This document shows, one piece after another, positions 1 to 7,517 of a stretch of 13,975 nucleotides of DNA. Below the pieces are notes generated by a model that was not told the origin of the DNA, ran no database searches, and was given only the letters and a program-made list of their open reading frames with translations. The position numbers and the translations under genes were made by a program. Origin of the DNA: an uncultured Bacilli bacterium (GTDB lineage Bacteria; Bacillota_I; Bacilli_A; RF39; UBA660); assembly GCA_934141575.1 (NCBI GenBank), contig CAKPCJ010000030.1, positions 1 to 13,975 of the forward strand, read 5' to 3'. Within the stretch, counting starts at the first letter, position 1, and each line of letters starts with the position of its first letter.

Positions 1-591
1 ATAGTAGTTGACTACGCTATGAATACATTGTGTGCTGCAGGTACTGGTTCTTTTTTAACAAGCCAAGCTAAAAGATTAGATATAGATATTGAAGATATTG
101 GAAAAATAGCTCTATCATCTAAAAATCCGACTAAAATAGCCGCAAGATGTACTGTTTTTGCAGAAAGTGACTTGGTTCATAAGATTCAAGCAGGACATAA
201 AAAAGAAGATATAATCGCGGGATTATGCAAGGCAGTTGTAGGAAATTATTTAAATAATATTGGGAAGGGAAAAAAAATACTCCCACCTATTGTATTTCAA
301 GGAGGAGTAAGTAAAAATATAGGGGTTGTAGAAGCTTTTAAGGAAGAATTAGGCGAAGATGTATATGTTGATGAAAACGGACACTTAATGGGGGCTTTAG
401 GTGTAGCATTGCTATCAAGAAATTGTGAAGAAATAGATTTTGATTTTAAAATAGCTGATATAAAATTTACAACGGGAAGTATAGAATGTAAGGGATGTCC
501 AAATAACTGTGAAATAATCGTAGTAAAGAAAGAAAATAAAATAATAGATTCATGGGGAAATCGATGTGAAAAGGGAAGTATAGTACATTAA
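1..591 (+). CDS. BadF/BadG/HgdC-type acyl-CoA dehydratase activase, 3' fragment
   Basis: The reading frame is already open at base 1, so the N-terminal half (the first part of the ATPase fold) lies outside the window; the ATG at 19 is internal. The fragment has 196 codons. It shows the family hallmark CAAGTGSF around fragment residue 11, a second cysteine in RCTVFAESD (residue 50), and the FQGGVSKN segment near residues 98-105. In HgdC-type proteins the two cysteines come from the two subunits of a homodimer and hold one [4Fe-4S] cluster; ATP hydrolysis then drives electron transfer to a 2-hydroxyacyl-CoA dehydratase or related enzyme. The tail has four more cysteines (163, 166, 170 and 189, as CxxCx3C plus a distant C), a pattern I associate with the longer 'CoA-activase' proteins; a second metal site is inference. 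The substrate enzyme is not in the window. It ends in a hairpin shared with the convergent operon. Confidence 0.85.
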   Translation: MVVDYAMNTLCAAGTGSFLTSQAKRLDIDIEDIGKIALSSKNPTKIAARCTVFAESDLVHKIQAGHKKEDIIAGLCKAVVGNYLNNIGKGKKILPPIVFQGGVSKNIGVVEAFKEELGEDVYVDENGHLMGALGVALLSRNCEEIDFDFKIADIKFTTGSIECKGCPNNCEIIVVKKENKIIDSWGNRCEKGSIVH

Positions 592-617
592 AAAATGATC
601 TAGAAGATCATTTTTTT
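590..617. terminator. Bidirectional terminator between convergent genes
   Basis: Perfect inverted repeat AAAAAATGATC / GATCATTTTTT around a short loop (601-605), with A and T tracts on both sides so it can work in both directions. It begins in the stop codon of the activase and overlaps the TGA stop (608-610) of the minus-strand gene, leaving no spare sequence between the two convergent units. Confidence 0.75.
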
Positions 618-1552
618 GTATATATAATACAGGAATCATCAGCAATTTTTAACTCTTCACAAGCATCTTGACTTAAGTCATTACAATAAATCCTTAAGGC
701 AGAAGGGAAATTATTATATGTAAAATTTTCCTCATGAAATACATCTGAATAACGATTTTTGCAGGAGCCTTCAAAAAGATAACTTACATTAATTTTTCCG
801 TTAGCATTTAATTTCTGAGATAATTTGATGACTAGTTCCTTAAAATTCTTTAAACTAAGTATTTTCCCATCAAAATCAATATCGTTAGAATCATACCCAA
901 ATAATGATTTAGAATATTCCATAATATTAGATAAATACATAAAATCATATGTTGAATTTAATTTGTCACATAAATTTAAAATATTAGAATCTATTTGATT
1001 AATATCAAAGTCTTTTATCTTACTAGCTAATGTGTAATAATTTTCTCCATAAAGATAATGCAAAGTTTTAGTTAATACCCTAGCTGGATAGGGTTCATTT
1101 GTAAATAATCCATGTGTAAGATCATATTTATCACATTCTTTAAATAATGTGTACCAAAATTTTAAACCTTCACCTTCTAAATTTTCGAATACTATAGGAA
1201 ATATTTTAAAATAATTATTTTTAGAATAGCCAAAAAATTCTATATAATCTTCCCTTGAAATATTCGATAATAAGGCAGCCTTTTTTAGATAAAAATAATA
1301 CTTAGTTAAAGGATTTATATCAAAAGTAGTAACACTTTTAGCACCACTTAAAAACATATCAAGCGCTTGGTCTGAACTTGCAAGAACAGTTAAGCAATCC
1401 TTATCACGTAAATCAAAATGCTTAAGAGATTCAACCAAATTTTCATTTGAAAATGAATATATAGTCTGGAATGTGCCAAATTTAATTTTACCTTGCAATT
1501 TATCACATATAACAGTTTTAGCTAATTGGATATCTCGTTCTACATTGACCAT
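608..1552 (-). CDS. DUF3419/BtaA-like SAM-dependent transferase, paralog 2
   Basis: Protein of 314 residues with a Rossmann-type SAM-binding core near the N-terminus: TVLASSDQALDMFL (about 55-68), GAKSVTTFDINP with the acidic/Asn-Pro motif D78-I-N80-P81, then a Leu/Ala-rich helix ending LLSNIS and an FFGY motif near 107. This order matches the DUF3419 family, whose known member BtaA transfers the 3-amino-3-carboxypropyl group of SAM to diacylglycerol in betaine-lipid synthesis. At about 310 residues it is shorter than BtaA as I remember it, so the substrate is unknown. No signal peptide or membrane helix is seen. It is the second gene of a two-gene operon; its AGGAGG ribosome site lies in the last codons of the upstream paralog. 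The family call is moderately firm, the reaction is not. Confidence 0.65.
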   Translation of the reverse strand: MVNVERDIQLAKTVICDKLQGKIKFGTFQTIYSFSNENLVESLKHFDLRDKDCLTVLASSDQALDMFLSGAKSVTTFDINPLTKYYFYLKKAALLSNISREDYIEFFGYSKNNYFKIFPIVFENLEGEGLKFWYTLFKECDKYDLTHGLFTNEPYPARVLTKTLHYLYGENYYTLASKIKDFDINQIDSNILNLCDKLNSTYDFMYLSNIMEYSKSLFGYDSNDIDFDGKILSLKNFKELVIKLSQKLNANGKINVSYLFEGSCKNRYSDVFHEENFTYNNFPSALRIYCNDLSQDACEELKIADDSCIIYTKK

Positions 1553-1558
1553 AATTTA

Positions 1559-1567
1559 TTACCTCCT
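1559..1567 (-). promoter_or_regulatory. Ribosome binding site inside the upstream stop region
   Basis: On the minus strand the upstream paralog ends AGG AGG TAA, so its last two Arg codons are also the Shine-Dalgarno of the next gene, nine bases before that ATG. Terminating ribosomes would be placed on the next start, so the two genes are probably translationally coupled and made in similar amounts. Confidence 0.7.
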
Positions 1568-2455
1568 ATATACAACAGAAGCATCAGAGTTTTCTCCTGA
1601 GTTAAAACGTTTAACACCAAAATTACCATAAGTGCAGAAATAATCAATTAAGCACTTGCTATCTTGGTTTTTATTAGCTCTAAATGTATAAGCTGCACAT
1701 ATTTCACCAGAGGTATTTAAGTTATTAGCAAGATTTAAAATTAACTCCTTGTATTTGCATAATAATTTTTTATATGCTTCTTTATTGGAATAACCTTGAG
1801 AAAATACAATATCTAGGTATTGAGCAATATTAGATAGATAAATATAATCATATGATTTAGATAGACTTCCTGGAAGATCTTTGATATTACAGTTAATAAA
1901 ATCAATATTTTTAGTTTTAATAATTTGACATAACTTTTGATAATTTTCCTCATTTAAATAGTTAATAGATTCTTGTAAGGATTTAAAATCATAATTCTCT
2001 ATAACAAACAAATTATACTTTATTTGAACAACAGGGAATTCATGCAACAGCTGTTTCCAAAATGAAAGATTATCTCTATCGAGGTTGGAGAATAATTTAT
2101 CAAATATCTTTTTATAAAAATCTTCTCCACTAAAAAACTTTCTAGTTCCAAAGAAATTAACATAATCTTGCAAAGAAATATTTGATAATAAAGCAGCCTT
2201 TTTTAAATAAAAATAATATCTAGTTAAAGGATTTATATCAAAAGTAGTTATATCTTTAGCACCTTTCAAGAACATATCTAACGCTTGATCAGAACTTGCA
2301 AGGACAGTAAGACAATCCTTATTTTTAAAATTAAAGTCTTTGAAACATGAAACTAAGTCTTCATTTGAAAAAGAATATACGGTATTAAAATCCATAAAAT
2401 TATTATTATTAATTACATCCCTAGCTCTATTTATATCACTACTAAGCCTATCCAT
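1559..2455 (-). CDS. DUF3419/BtaA-like SAM-dependent transferase, paralog 1
   Basis: Protein of 298 residues, first gene of the minus-strand pair, starting at an ATG preceded by GAGGGGG (spacer about 8). It carries the same core as its neighbour: VLASSDQALDMFL, then TFDINP (D73, N75, P76), then YYFYLKKAALLSNIS and an FFG motif. Residues 46-94 match residues 51-99 of the paralog at 45 of 49 positions, while the C-terminal two thirds are far less alike, with only scattered shared patches such as YLSNI. The pair is therefore a tandem duplication whose substrate-side halves diverged or whose SAM-binding halves were homogenised. The family reaction (aminocarboxypropyl or methyl transfer from SAM) is inferred from the fold only. 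It is transcribed from a clear SigA-type promoter. Confidence 0.65.
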   Translation of the reverse strand: MDRLSSDINRARDVINNNNFMDFNTVYSFSNEDLVSCFKDFNFKNKDCLTVLASSDQALDMFLKGAKDITTFDINPLTRYYFYLKKAALLSNISLQDYVNFFGTRKFFSGEDFYKKIFDKLFSNLDRDNLSFWKQLLHEFPVVQIKYNLFVIENYDFKSLQESINYLNEENYQKLCQIIKTKNIDFINCNIKDLPGSLSKSYDYIYLSNIAQYLDIVFSQGYSNKEAYKKLLCKYKELILNLANNLNTSGEICAAYTFRANKNQDSKCLIDYFCTYGNFGVKRFNSGENSDASVVYRR

Positions 2456-2482
2456 AAAATTTTCCCCCTCATTTGGCTAGAT

Positions 2483-2511
2483 ATTATATCACAAAAAGGA
2501 AAATAATTCAA
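2483..2511 (-). promoter_or_regulatory. SigA-type promoter for the DUF3419-like pair
   Basis: Reading the minus strand: TTGAAT (2511-2506), a 17-base spacer, TATAAT (2488-2483). The start point would fall near 2476, giving a leader of about 20 bases with GAGGGGG before the ATG at 2455. The -10 is perfect and the -35 matches four of six, so this operon looks vegetatively expressed, unlike its sporulation neighbours. Confidence 0.65.
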
Positions 2512-2561
2512 ATTCAGTTCATTTTTTTTAGAGTTTTTAATAATATTTAATGGGGGTATTT

Positions 2562-3713
2562 ATGAAAAAAATATTTATTTTAGTTATTTCTTTACTTGTG
2601 TTACCGATTTGCACAAAAGCATATGAAGTAGATTTGGCACCTAATGCCAAAAGCGCAATTCTTATAGAAGTTTCAACGGGAAAAGTTATTTTTGAAAAAA
2701 ACTCTAATGAAAGATATGCTCCAGCTTCAATGACAAAAATGATGAGTATGTTATTGTTTTTAGAAGCAATAGAAAAAGGTATCATGACATGGGAAGAAAA
2801 CATAACAATAAGTGCTAATGCATCTTCTATGGGAGGAAGTCAAATACTTCTTGAAACGGGTGAAGTTATGAGCGTACATGATTTATTCAAAGGGGTGTCA
2901 GTGGCATCAGGAAATGATGCAACAGTCGCACTTGCAGAAAGAGTAGCAGGTACAGAAGAGGCATTTGTAAATAAAATGAATGAAAAGGCTAAAGCACTTG
3001 GTTTGACAAATACTCATTTTGTAAATTGTACTGGACTGGACACAGAAGATCACTACTCAACTGCACATGATATGATGGTAATTGCAAAAGAACTAGTTAG
3101 CCACGAAAAAATATTTGAATTTTCATCAATATATGAGGATTATTTAAGAGAAGGAACAGATAGAAAGTTTTGGTTAGTAAATACTAATAAATTGGTTAGA
3201 TTTTATAATGGTGCTGATGGTCTTAAAACAGGATATACAGATAATGCTGGTTATTGTTTAACGGCAACAGCTAAAAGAAATGAAATGAGATTATTAGGTG
3301 TAATAATGAATGAAGAAAATAGTAATATTAGAAATCAAGAAATGATGGCTATGTTAGATTATGGTTTTAATCAATATGAAATTGAAAAGGTATTAACCGT
3401 TAAAAGTAAAGTTGATACAATAACAATAGAAAAAGCAAAGAAACAAGAAGTAGATATAATACCAACTTCAGATATAACGCTATTGCATAAAAAAACAGAG
3501 GAAAAAGCAAATGTTACTTTTGAAATAAAATTAAATGATTTAAAACCTCCAATAAAAAAAGGGCAAATAATAGGTCAAATAGTGATAAAAGAAGATAATA
3601 ATACATCTAGAATAGAAAATCTTACAGTAGCAGAAGACGTTGAAAAAGCAAATATATTAAATTTGTTTTTAAGACATTTAAATAATATATTAATTGGAAA
3701 TATATCGTTTTAA
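2562..3713 (+). CDS. dacF: D-alanyl-D-alanine carboxypeptidase, DacF-like
   Basis: Secreted penicillin-binding protein (peptidase S11) that removes the terminal D-Ala from peptidoglycan stem peptides and so limits cross-linking. From the ATG at 2562 the protein has 383 residues. Residues 1-20 are a signal peptide with likely cleavage after TKA. All three active-site motifs are present: S56-M-T-K59, S116-G-N118 and K222-T-G224. A PBP5-type C-terminal beta domain follows (about 285-355), then a tail that could act as an amphipathic anchor. I chose ATG 2562 over the in-frame ATG at 2550 because GGGGG (2552-2556) sits correctly before 2562 and the signal peptide starts there. In Bacillus dacF lies just before spoIIAA-spoIIAB-sigF and trims forespore peptidoglycan; the same gene lies upstream of a SigF-like gene here. 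A vegetative DacA-type role is the alternative. Confidence 0.85.
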   Translation: MKKIFILVISLLVLPICTKAYEVDLAPNAKSAILIEVSTGKVIFEKNSNERYAPASMTKMMSMLLFLEAIEKGIMTWEENITISANASSMGGSQILLETGEVMSVHDLFKGVSVASGNDATVALAERVAGTEEAFVNKMNEKAKALGLTNTHFVNCTGLDTEDHYSTAHDMMVIAKELVSHEKIFEFSSIYEDYLREGTDRKFWLVNTNKLVRFYNGADGLKTGYTDNAGYCLTATAKRNEMRLLGVIMNEENSNIRNQEMMAMLDYGFNQYEIEKVLTVKSKVDTITIEKAKKQEVDIIPTSDITLLHKKTEEKANVTFEIKLNDLKPPIKKGQIIGQIVIKEDNNTSRIENLTVAEDVEKANILNLFLRHLNNILIGNISF

Positions 3714-3714
3714 T

Positions 3715-3743
3715 TTGACTTTTTCATAGATTGATGTTATCCT
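3715..3743 (+). promoter_or_regulatory. SigA-type promoter for the ABC exporter
   Basis: TTGACT (3715-3720), 17-base spacer, TATCCT (3738-3743) with an extended TG at 3735-3736. It starts two bases after the dacF stop and lies upstream of GGAGG (3756-3760) and ATG 3765. I see no terminator after dacF, so read-through could add to expression. Confidence 0.55.
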
Positions 3744-3764
3744 CTATTTGTTTTTGGAGGAAGT

Positions 3765-5489
3765 ATGAAAAATCTCAGGGAAATAAAACCACTATTAAAG
3801 TTAATTGGAAAAGAAAAATATAAAATATTTATTGCAGCTTGTTTAATATTTTTAAACGGAATAGCAAGTATATTTACAGGCTATTTAAATGGTGCTGCAG
3901 TAGAAGCAATTACTAATTTAAATATAAAGAAAGCCATAATATTTTTGGCAGTATATTTTATATTAGAAGTGGTAGTTGATGGAATAATAATCAATAATTC
4001 AAATTCAATGCTTTTTAAAATAGAATGTAAAATAACTGAAAGACTAAGAAATACTATGTTTAAAAAATCACTATGTTTACCATCAAAAGCCTTTGAAGAA
4101 CATGAGTCTGGAGAAATAATAAATAGGATTGCAAATGATACTAATACACTAACAGATTCATTTGGAAGCATAATGTATACAGTAACAAATTTGATTTCTT
4201 CATTAATAATAATGATATATATATTTATAAATTCATGGATAATAGGTGTTGAAATTTTGAGCTTAGTGTTTTTATTAGGAATTGTAATAAATAAATATTC
4301 ACCAAAATTGCAAAAAGTAAGCGAAGAAAATAAAGAATATCAAGATAAATTTACATCAACAATTGGGGAGTCACTAAGAGGAATAAGAGAAATAAAAACT
4401 TTAGGAATAAAAAATAATTTAATAGAGCATACAAAGTTAGTTATAAAAGAAATATTTAGTAAATCTAGCGAAGAAATAATTATTGAAAAAAGGTTTAATA
4501 TAATAACTAACTTTTTAAAAGCACTAATGGAAGTTGGAGTATTCATAACTTGTGTAGTATTAATATATTATAATAAAGTTTCATTAACATTCTTTATAGC
4601 AATGACATATTACATATATAGATACACATATCTAATTGAAAATATAAATGAACTTAACAAAAAATATCAAAAAACAATAGTTTCATTGAAACGTATCAAT
4701 GAAATATTAGAAAATACTTTATATGAAGATGAATATTTTGGAAACAAAAAACTAAAAAATATATCAGGATCAATAGAGTTTAAAGATGTAACCTTTGCAT
4801 ATAACGATGGTGAAGACGTTTTAAAGAACTTTAATATAAAACTAGAGCCAAATAAAAAACAGGCAATAATTGGAAAATCAGGCCAAGGTAAAAGTACAAT
4901 ATTTAATTTGATAACAAGAATATACGATTCAAATTCTGGTGAAATTCTTATTGATAATATAAATGTAAAAGAATTAGATGAACAGAGCTTAAGACAAAAT
5001 ATTGCCATTATTAGACAAGATCCATTCATATTTAATAAAACGATAAAAGAAAATTTTGAAATAGTAGATAAAAAAATAACATTAAAGCAAATAAGGGAAT
5101 ATTGTAAAAAAGCATATATTGATGATTACATAATGTCGTTACCTAAAGGATATAACACTTTAATAGGTGAAGGCGGTGTAAATTTATCTGGTGGTCAAAA
5201 ACAAAGACTCGCAATAGCAAGAGCATTGTCGAAGAAGTCAAAAATAATTTTATTTGATGAGGCCACAAGTGCTCTAGATAATGAATCCCAAAAGTTCATA
5301 AAGAAATCAATTGATGATTTGGTAAAAGACCATACAATTGTTATAATTGCACATAGATTATCAACAATAGTAGATTCTGATATTATTTATGTAGTAGATA
5401 ATGGAAAAGTAAAGGCTTCTGGTAAACATGAAGAATTGTTAGAAAATAATAAAATATACAAAAAATTATATGAAAATGAGTCTAATTAA
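3765..5489 (+). CDS. ABC exporter, fused membrane and ATPase domains (MsbA/LmrA type)
   Basis: Half-transporter of 574 residues that would dimerise in the membrane and export a hydrophobic compound, lipid, peptide or drug using ATP. Residues about 18-310 form the type-I exporter membrane domain with several hydrophobic helices. The ATPase domain follows: Walker A GKSGQGKS (370-377), Q-loop RQDPFIF, signature LSGGQ (474-478), Walker B ILFDEA with D498 and catalytic E499, D-loop SALD, and switch H530. All key residues are intact. There is no N-terminal C39 peptidase domain, so it is not a bacteriocin-processing exporter. It has its own promoter and a GGAGG site four bases before the ATG. It sits between dacF and the M15 peptidase, where Bacillus has the spoIIA genes; a role in sporulation or envelope work is only suggested by position. 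The substrate cannot be told. Confidence 0.9.
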   Translation: MKNLREIKPLLKLIGKEKYKIFIAACLIFLNGIASIFTGYLNGAAVEAITNLNIKKAIIFLAVYFILEVVVDGIIINNSNSMLFKIECKITERLRNTMFKKSLCLPSKAFEEHESGEIINRIANDTNTLTDSFGSIMYTVTNLISSLIIMIYIFINSWIIGVEILSLVFLLGIVINKYSPKLQKVSEENKEYQDKFTSTIGESLRGIREIKTLGIKNNLIEHTKLVIKEIFSKSSEEIIIEKRFNIITNFLKALMEVGVFITCVVLIYYNKVSLTFFIAMTYYIYRYTYLIENINELNKKYQKTIVSLKRINEILENTLYEDEYFGNKKLKNISGSIEFKDVTFAYNDGEDVLKNFNIKLEPNKKQAIIGKSGQGKSTIFNLITRIYDSNSGEILIDNINVKELDEQSLRQNIAIIRQDPFIFNKTIKENFEIVDKKITLKQIREYCKKAYIDDYIMSLPKGYNTLIGEGGVNLSGGQKQRLAIARALSKKSKIILFDEATSALDNESQKFIKKSIDDLVKDHTIVIIAHRLSTIVDSDIIYVVDNGKVKASGKHEELLENNKIYKKLYENESN

Positions 5490-5532
5490 TGTAAAACTAT
5501 CAAAAATAATATCACAAATAAAAATAATTAAT

Positions 5533-5551
5533 TATAATGTAATTAGGTGAT
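5533..5551 (+). promoter_or_regulatory. -10 element closely followed by a GGTGAT ribosome site
   Basis: TATAAT (5533-5538), seven bases, then GGTGAT (5546-5551) and, three bases later, the GTG start at 5555. GGTGAT pairs with the 3' end of 16S rRNA and fixes the GTG as start. No convincing -35 is present at 17 bases, so the promoter half of this call is weak; the ribosome site is firm. Confidence 0.4.
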
Positions 5552-5554
5552 ATT

Positions 5555-6679
5555 GTGAAAAAAAATAAAAGTAAAAAAATACCAATTTTGCTTATAATGG
5601 TTTTAGTCATAATATTAATATTTTGTTGTTACGAAATATCAATATTATTAAAACACCCAAAAGAAAACAAATTAAAAAAATTAAATTACACAGATGAAGC
5701 AATAGAAGTTATAAATAAATTTGATATAGAAGATAAAGTATCCGAAAAAGAGTATTCAAAAACATTAGAAGCAGCATTATTATCTGGAAAATTCAAATTA
5801 GAAAATCTAGATTTGTATTATTATTTTGAATATAAGGAGGATGACCGATTTATTAACGATTTAAATTCACTTAGTAGTATTGGTTATAACCAAAAGGAAA
5901 TTACCGAAATATTTGAGTTGTTATCATTTGATAACATAGATAAACTTTTAAATCATAGTTACGTAGAAAATTTAACTGAATATTTAAAATATGATTATTT
6001 TAAAATAGACTATTTGGATAGATATATAGAATATTACAAAAAGACATCTTCTTATGAAAAAAGTATAACTTATGTCAATATAGGACTTGATAAAAATTTT
6101 TATGAAGATTATAAAGTTGTAGATAATGCATCAAGCACACATGTACTTGTAAATAAATATAATTTTCTACCTAGTGACTATGTACCAGAAGATTTAGTAA
6201 CACTTGGTGGCTCTTATTCACTAACTAATGTTAAAATGAAAAAGGAAGCTGCAAAAAAATTTGAAGAATTATCTACTGATGCATCAACACTAGGATTAAG
6301 TATACTTGGTATGAGTGGTTATAGAAGTTATGAATATCAGAAAAATCTTTATAATAGATATAAAGCAAATGATCCAAAAAATGTTGATACTTATTCAGCA
6401 AGACCTGGCGCATCTGAACATCAAACTGGTTTAGCGCTAGATGTCGCTACTAAAACGACAACTTATACCAATTTTGGAAAAACAAAAGAATATACGTGGT
6501 TAAAGGAAAATGCACACAAATATGGTTTTATAATAAGATATACAAAGGACAATATGAGTATAACAGGTTATAAATCAGAGGAATGGCATATTAGATATGT
6601 CGGCGAGGAAGTTGCTAAATATATATATGAAAATAACATTACCTTTGATGAATACTATGTAAAATTTTTAGAAAAATAG
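5555..6679 (+). CDS. Membrane-anchored M15 (VanY/DdcY-like) carboxypeptidase
   Basis: Protein of 374 residues starting at GTG. Residues about 9-30 are one hydrophobic helix after a Lys-rich start, so the rest lies outside the cell or in the spore intermembrane space. Residues about 35-180 form a helical, Tyr/Glu/Lys-rich region I cannot name; it has phrases like LSSIGYNQKEITEIFELL that resemble short helical repeats. The C-terminal half is a complete peptidase M15B domain: GYRSYEYQ, the zinc motif S-E-H289-Q-T-G-L-A-L-D296, and E343-W-H345-IRYVG, giving the His, Asp, His ligands and catalytic Glu. Such enzymes cut D-Ala from peptidoglycan peptides (DD- or LD-carboxypeptidase); without VanH/A neighbours, vancomycin resistance is unlikely. 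It is followed by a terminator, so the sigma gene downstream is a separate unit. Confidence 0.85.
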   Translation: MKKNKSKKIPILLIMVLVIILIFCCYEISILLKHPKENKLKKLNYTDEAIEVINKFDIEDKVSEKEYSKTLEAALLSGKFKLENLDLYYYFEYKEDDRFINDLNSLSSIGYNQKEITEIFELLSFDNIDKLLNHSYVENLTEYLKYDYFKIDYLDRYIEYYKKTSSYEKSITYVNIGLDKNFYEDYKVVDNASSTHVLVNKYNFLPSDYVPEDLVTLGGSYSLTNVKMKKEAAKKFEELSTDASTLGLSILGMSGYRSYEYQKNLYNRYKANDPKNVDTYSARPGASEHQTGLALDVATKTTTYTNFGKTKEYTWLKENAHKYGFIIRYTKDNMSITGYKSEEWHIRYVGEEVAKYIYENNITFDEYYVKFLEK

Positions 6680-6697
6680 GAAGCTATTTTTCTTTTA
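6671..6697 (+). terminator. Intrinsic terminator after the M15 peptidase
   Basis: Stem GAAAAATAG (6671-6679) / CTATTTTTC (6684-6692) with a GAAG loop, followed by a short T run. The 5' arm is made of the last codons including the TAG stop. The stem is AU-rich and the T run short, so termination may be partial. Confidence 0.55.
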
Positions 6698-6763
6698 TTA
6701 TCTAGTTTTGTCGAAGCTATATAAAAGCGCTTCCTTTTGTGGTTTAATCATATTGGTGATGAA

Positions 6764-7414
6764 ATGGAAAGGAATCTAATAGAGCAGTATAAAGACAGAA
6801 TTTATAAAATAATAAGTAGAATACCTTATTACGATAAGGAAGACTTATTTCAAGTTGGATGTATTGGATTAATAAAGGCTTACAGGAATTATGATCCTAG
6901 TAAAAATGTAAAATTTTTTAGTTATGCATATAAATATATTCTAGGAGAGATAAAAAGTTACGTAAGAGAAAACAGAAATATAAAAATATCTAGAGATTTA
7001 TATAAACTAAGTGGAAAAATCGAAGAAGCTAGAAATATAATAAGTCAAAAACTAATGAGAAATCCTACAATTGATGAAATCGCTCTTTTTCTAGAAATGG
7101 ATCCTAGTGATATACAACAAGCACTTATTAATAATTATAATACAACCAGTTTGGATAAAGTAGTAACGGATGATGAAAATGATGCGTGTCTATATGACAT
7201 TATACCAGATATTGAAAACATGTCGAAAGAAGATTTACTAGATTTAAAAGAAAGTATAGACAAACTAGATGATAACAGCAAAAAGCTTATTGAACTTAGA
7301 TATGTTGGAAATTACACGCAAAGTGAGACAGCTAATATAATGGGTATGACACAAGTCCAAGTATCAAGAAAAGAAAGTAAGGTTTTGCAAAAATTGTATC
7401 AAGAAATAGCGTAA
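6764..7414 (+). CDS. sigF: Sporulation sigma factor, SigF-like (SigF/SigG class)
   Basis: RNA polymerase sigma-70 family factor of 216 residues from ATG 6764. Region 2 contains DLFQVGCIGLIKAYRNYD and YILGEIKSYVRENRNIKISR, close to the SigF/SigG pattern (DLFQ-GCIGL, GEI-R-IRD---VSR). Region 3 (about 76-120) and region 4 follow, with LRYVGNYTQSETANIMG and TQVQVSR as the -35-reading helix-turn-helix. GKIEEARNIIS and TQSE...QVQVSR are nearer Bacillus SigF than SigG, and the place between dacF and spoVA fits SigF, but SigG cannot be excluded. About 40 residues are missing at the N-terminus compared with Bacillus SigF. I chose ATG 6764 because GGTGAT (6755-6760) lies three bases before it; an in-frame TTG at 6737 lacks a site. 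No spoIIAA or spoIIAB lies upstream. A strong terminator follows. Confidence 0.75.
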   Translation: MERNLIEQYKDRIYKIISRIPYYDKEDLFQVGCIGLIKAYRNYDPSKNVKFFSYAYKYILGEIKSYVRENRNIKISRDLYKLSGKIEEARNIISQKLMRNPTIDEIALFLEMDPSDIQQALINNYNTTSLDKVVTDDENDACLYDIIPDIENMSKEDLLDLKESIDKLDDNSKKLIELRYVGNYTQSETANIMGMTQVQVSRKESKVLQKLYQEIA

Positions 7415-7432
7415 TTAACTATTTCTTTTTTT
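7401..7432 (+). terminator. Intrinsic terminator after the sigma factor gene
   Basis: Perfect stem AAGAAATAG (7401-7409) / CTATTTCTT (7419-7427), nine-base loop containing the TAA stop, then a T run to 7432. The 5' arm is coding sequence for the last residues. Confidence 0.7.
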
Positions 7433-7459
7433 GTAAATTAAACGTAAAAAATTATTATT

Positions 7460-7487
7460 ACATATTTAATTTTTTTTTGGATATATA
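7460..7487 (+). promoter_or_regulatory. Possible SigF-type promoter for the 34-codon gene
   Basis: ACATA (7460-7464), 14 bases rich in T, then GGATATATA (7479-7487). This resembles the SigF consensus (GYATA, about 15 bases, GG-rich -10) with one mismatch in the -35 and about two in the -10, and a spacer one short. A SigA-type TATAAT at 7488-7493 with poor -35 is an alternative. Either start point leaves a leader with AGGAGG at 7505-7510. Confidence 0.3.
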
Positions 7488-7517
7488 TATAATTAATGTA
7501 AGTTAGGAGGATTTTTT

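Noticed and set aside
2550..2561. ATG at 2550 as the start of dacF
   Set aside because: The GGGGG following this ATG is the ribosome site of ATG 2562, where the Lys-Lys-hydrophobic signal peptide begins.
3765..5489. Bacteriocin or peptide-toxin export locus
   Set aside because: The exporter lacks a C39 peptidase domain, no precursor peptide with a GG leader is nearby, and the 34-codon gene is far downstream in another transcription unit.
5555..6679. Vancomycin resistance (vanY) cluster
   Set aside because: No VanH, VanA/B ligase, VanX or VanRS genes are nearby; M15B peptidases are common wall enzymes.
6679..6734. Long inverted repeat GGAAGC ... GCTTCC between the M15 and sigma genes
   Set aside because: Only six pairs separated by 44 bases, overlapping a better local terminator hairpin; likely chance, although a T run follows.
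6716..6749. SigF- or SigG-type promoter before the sigma factor gene
   Set aside because: CTATA and GGTTTAATC resemble the boxes, but the spacing is 19 bases and the -10 has two mismatches; no convincing promoter is seen.
6737..6763. TTG at 6737 as the start of the sigma factor
   Set aside because: No ribosome site precedes it, and the extra residues do not resemble the missing SigF N-terminus; ATG 6764 has GGTGAT three bases upstream.
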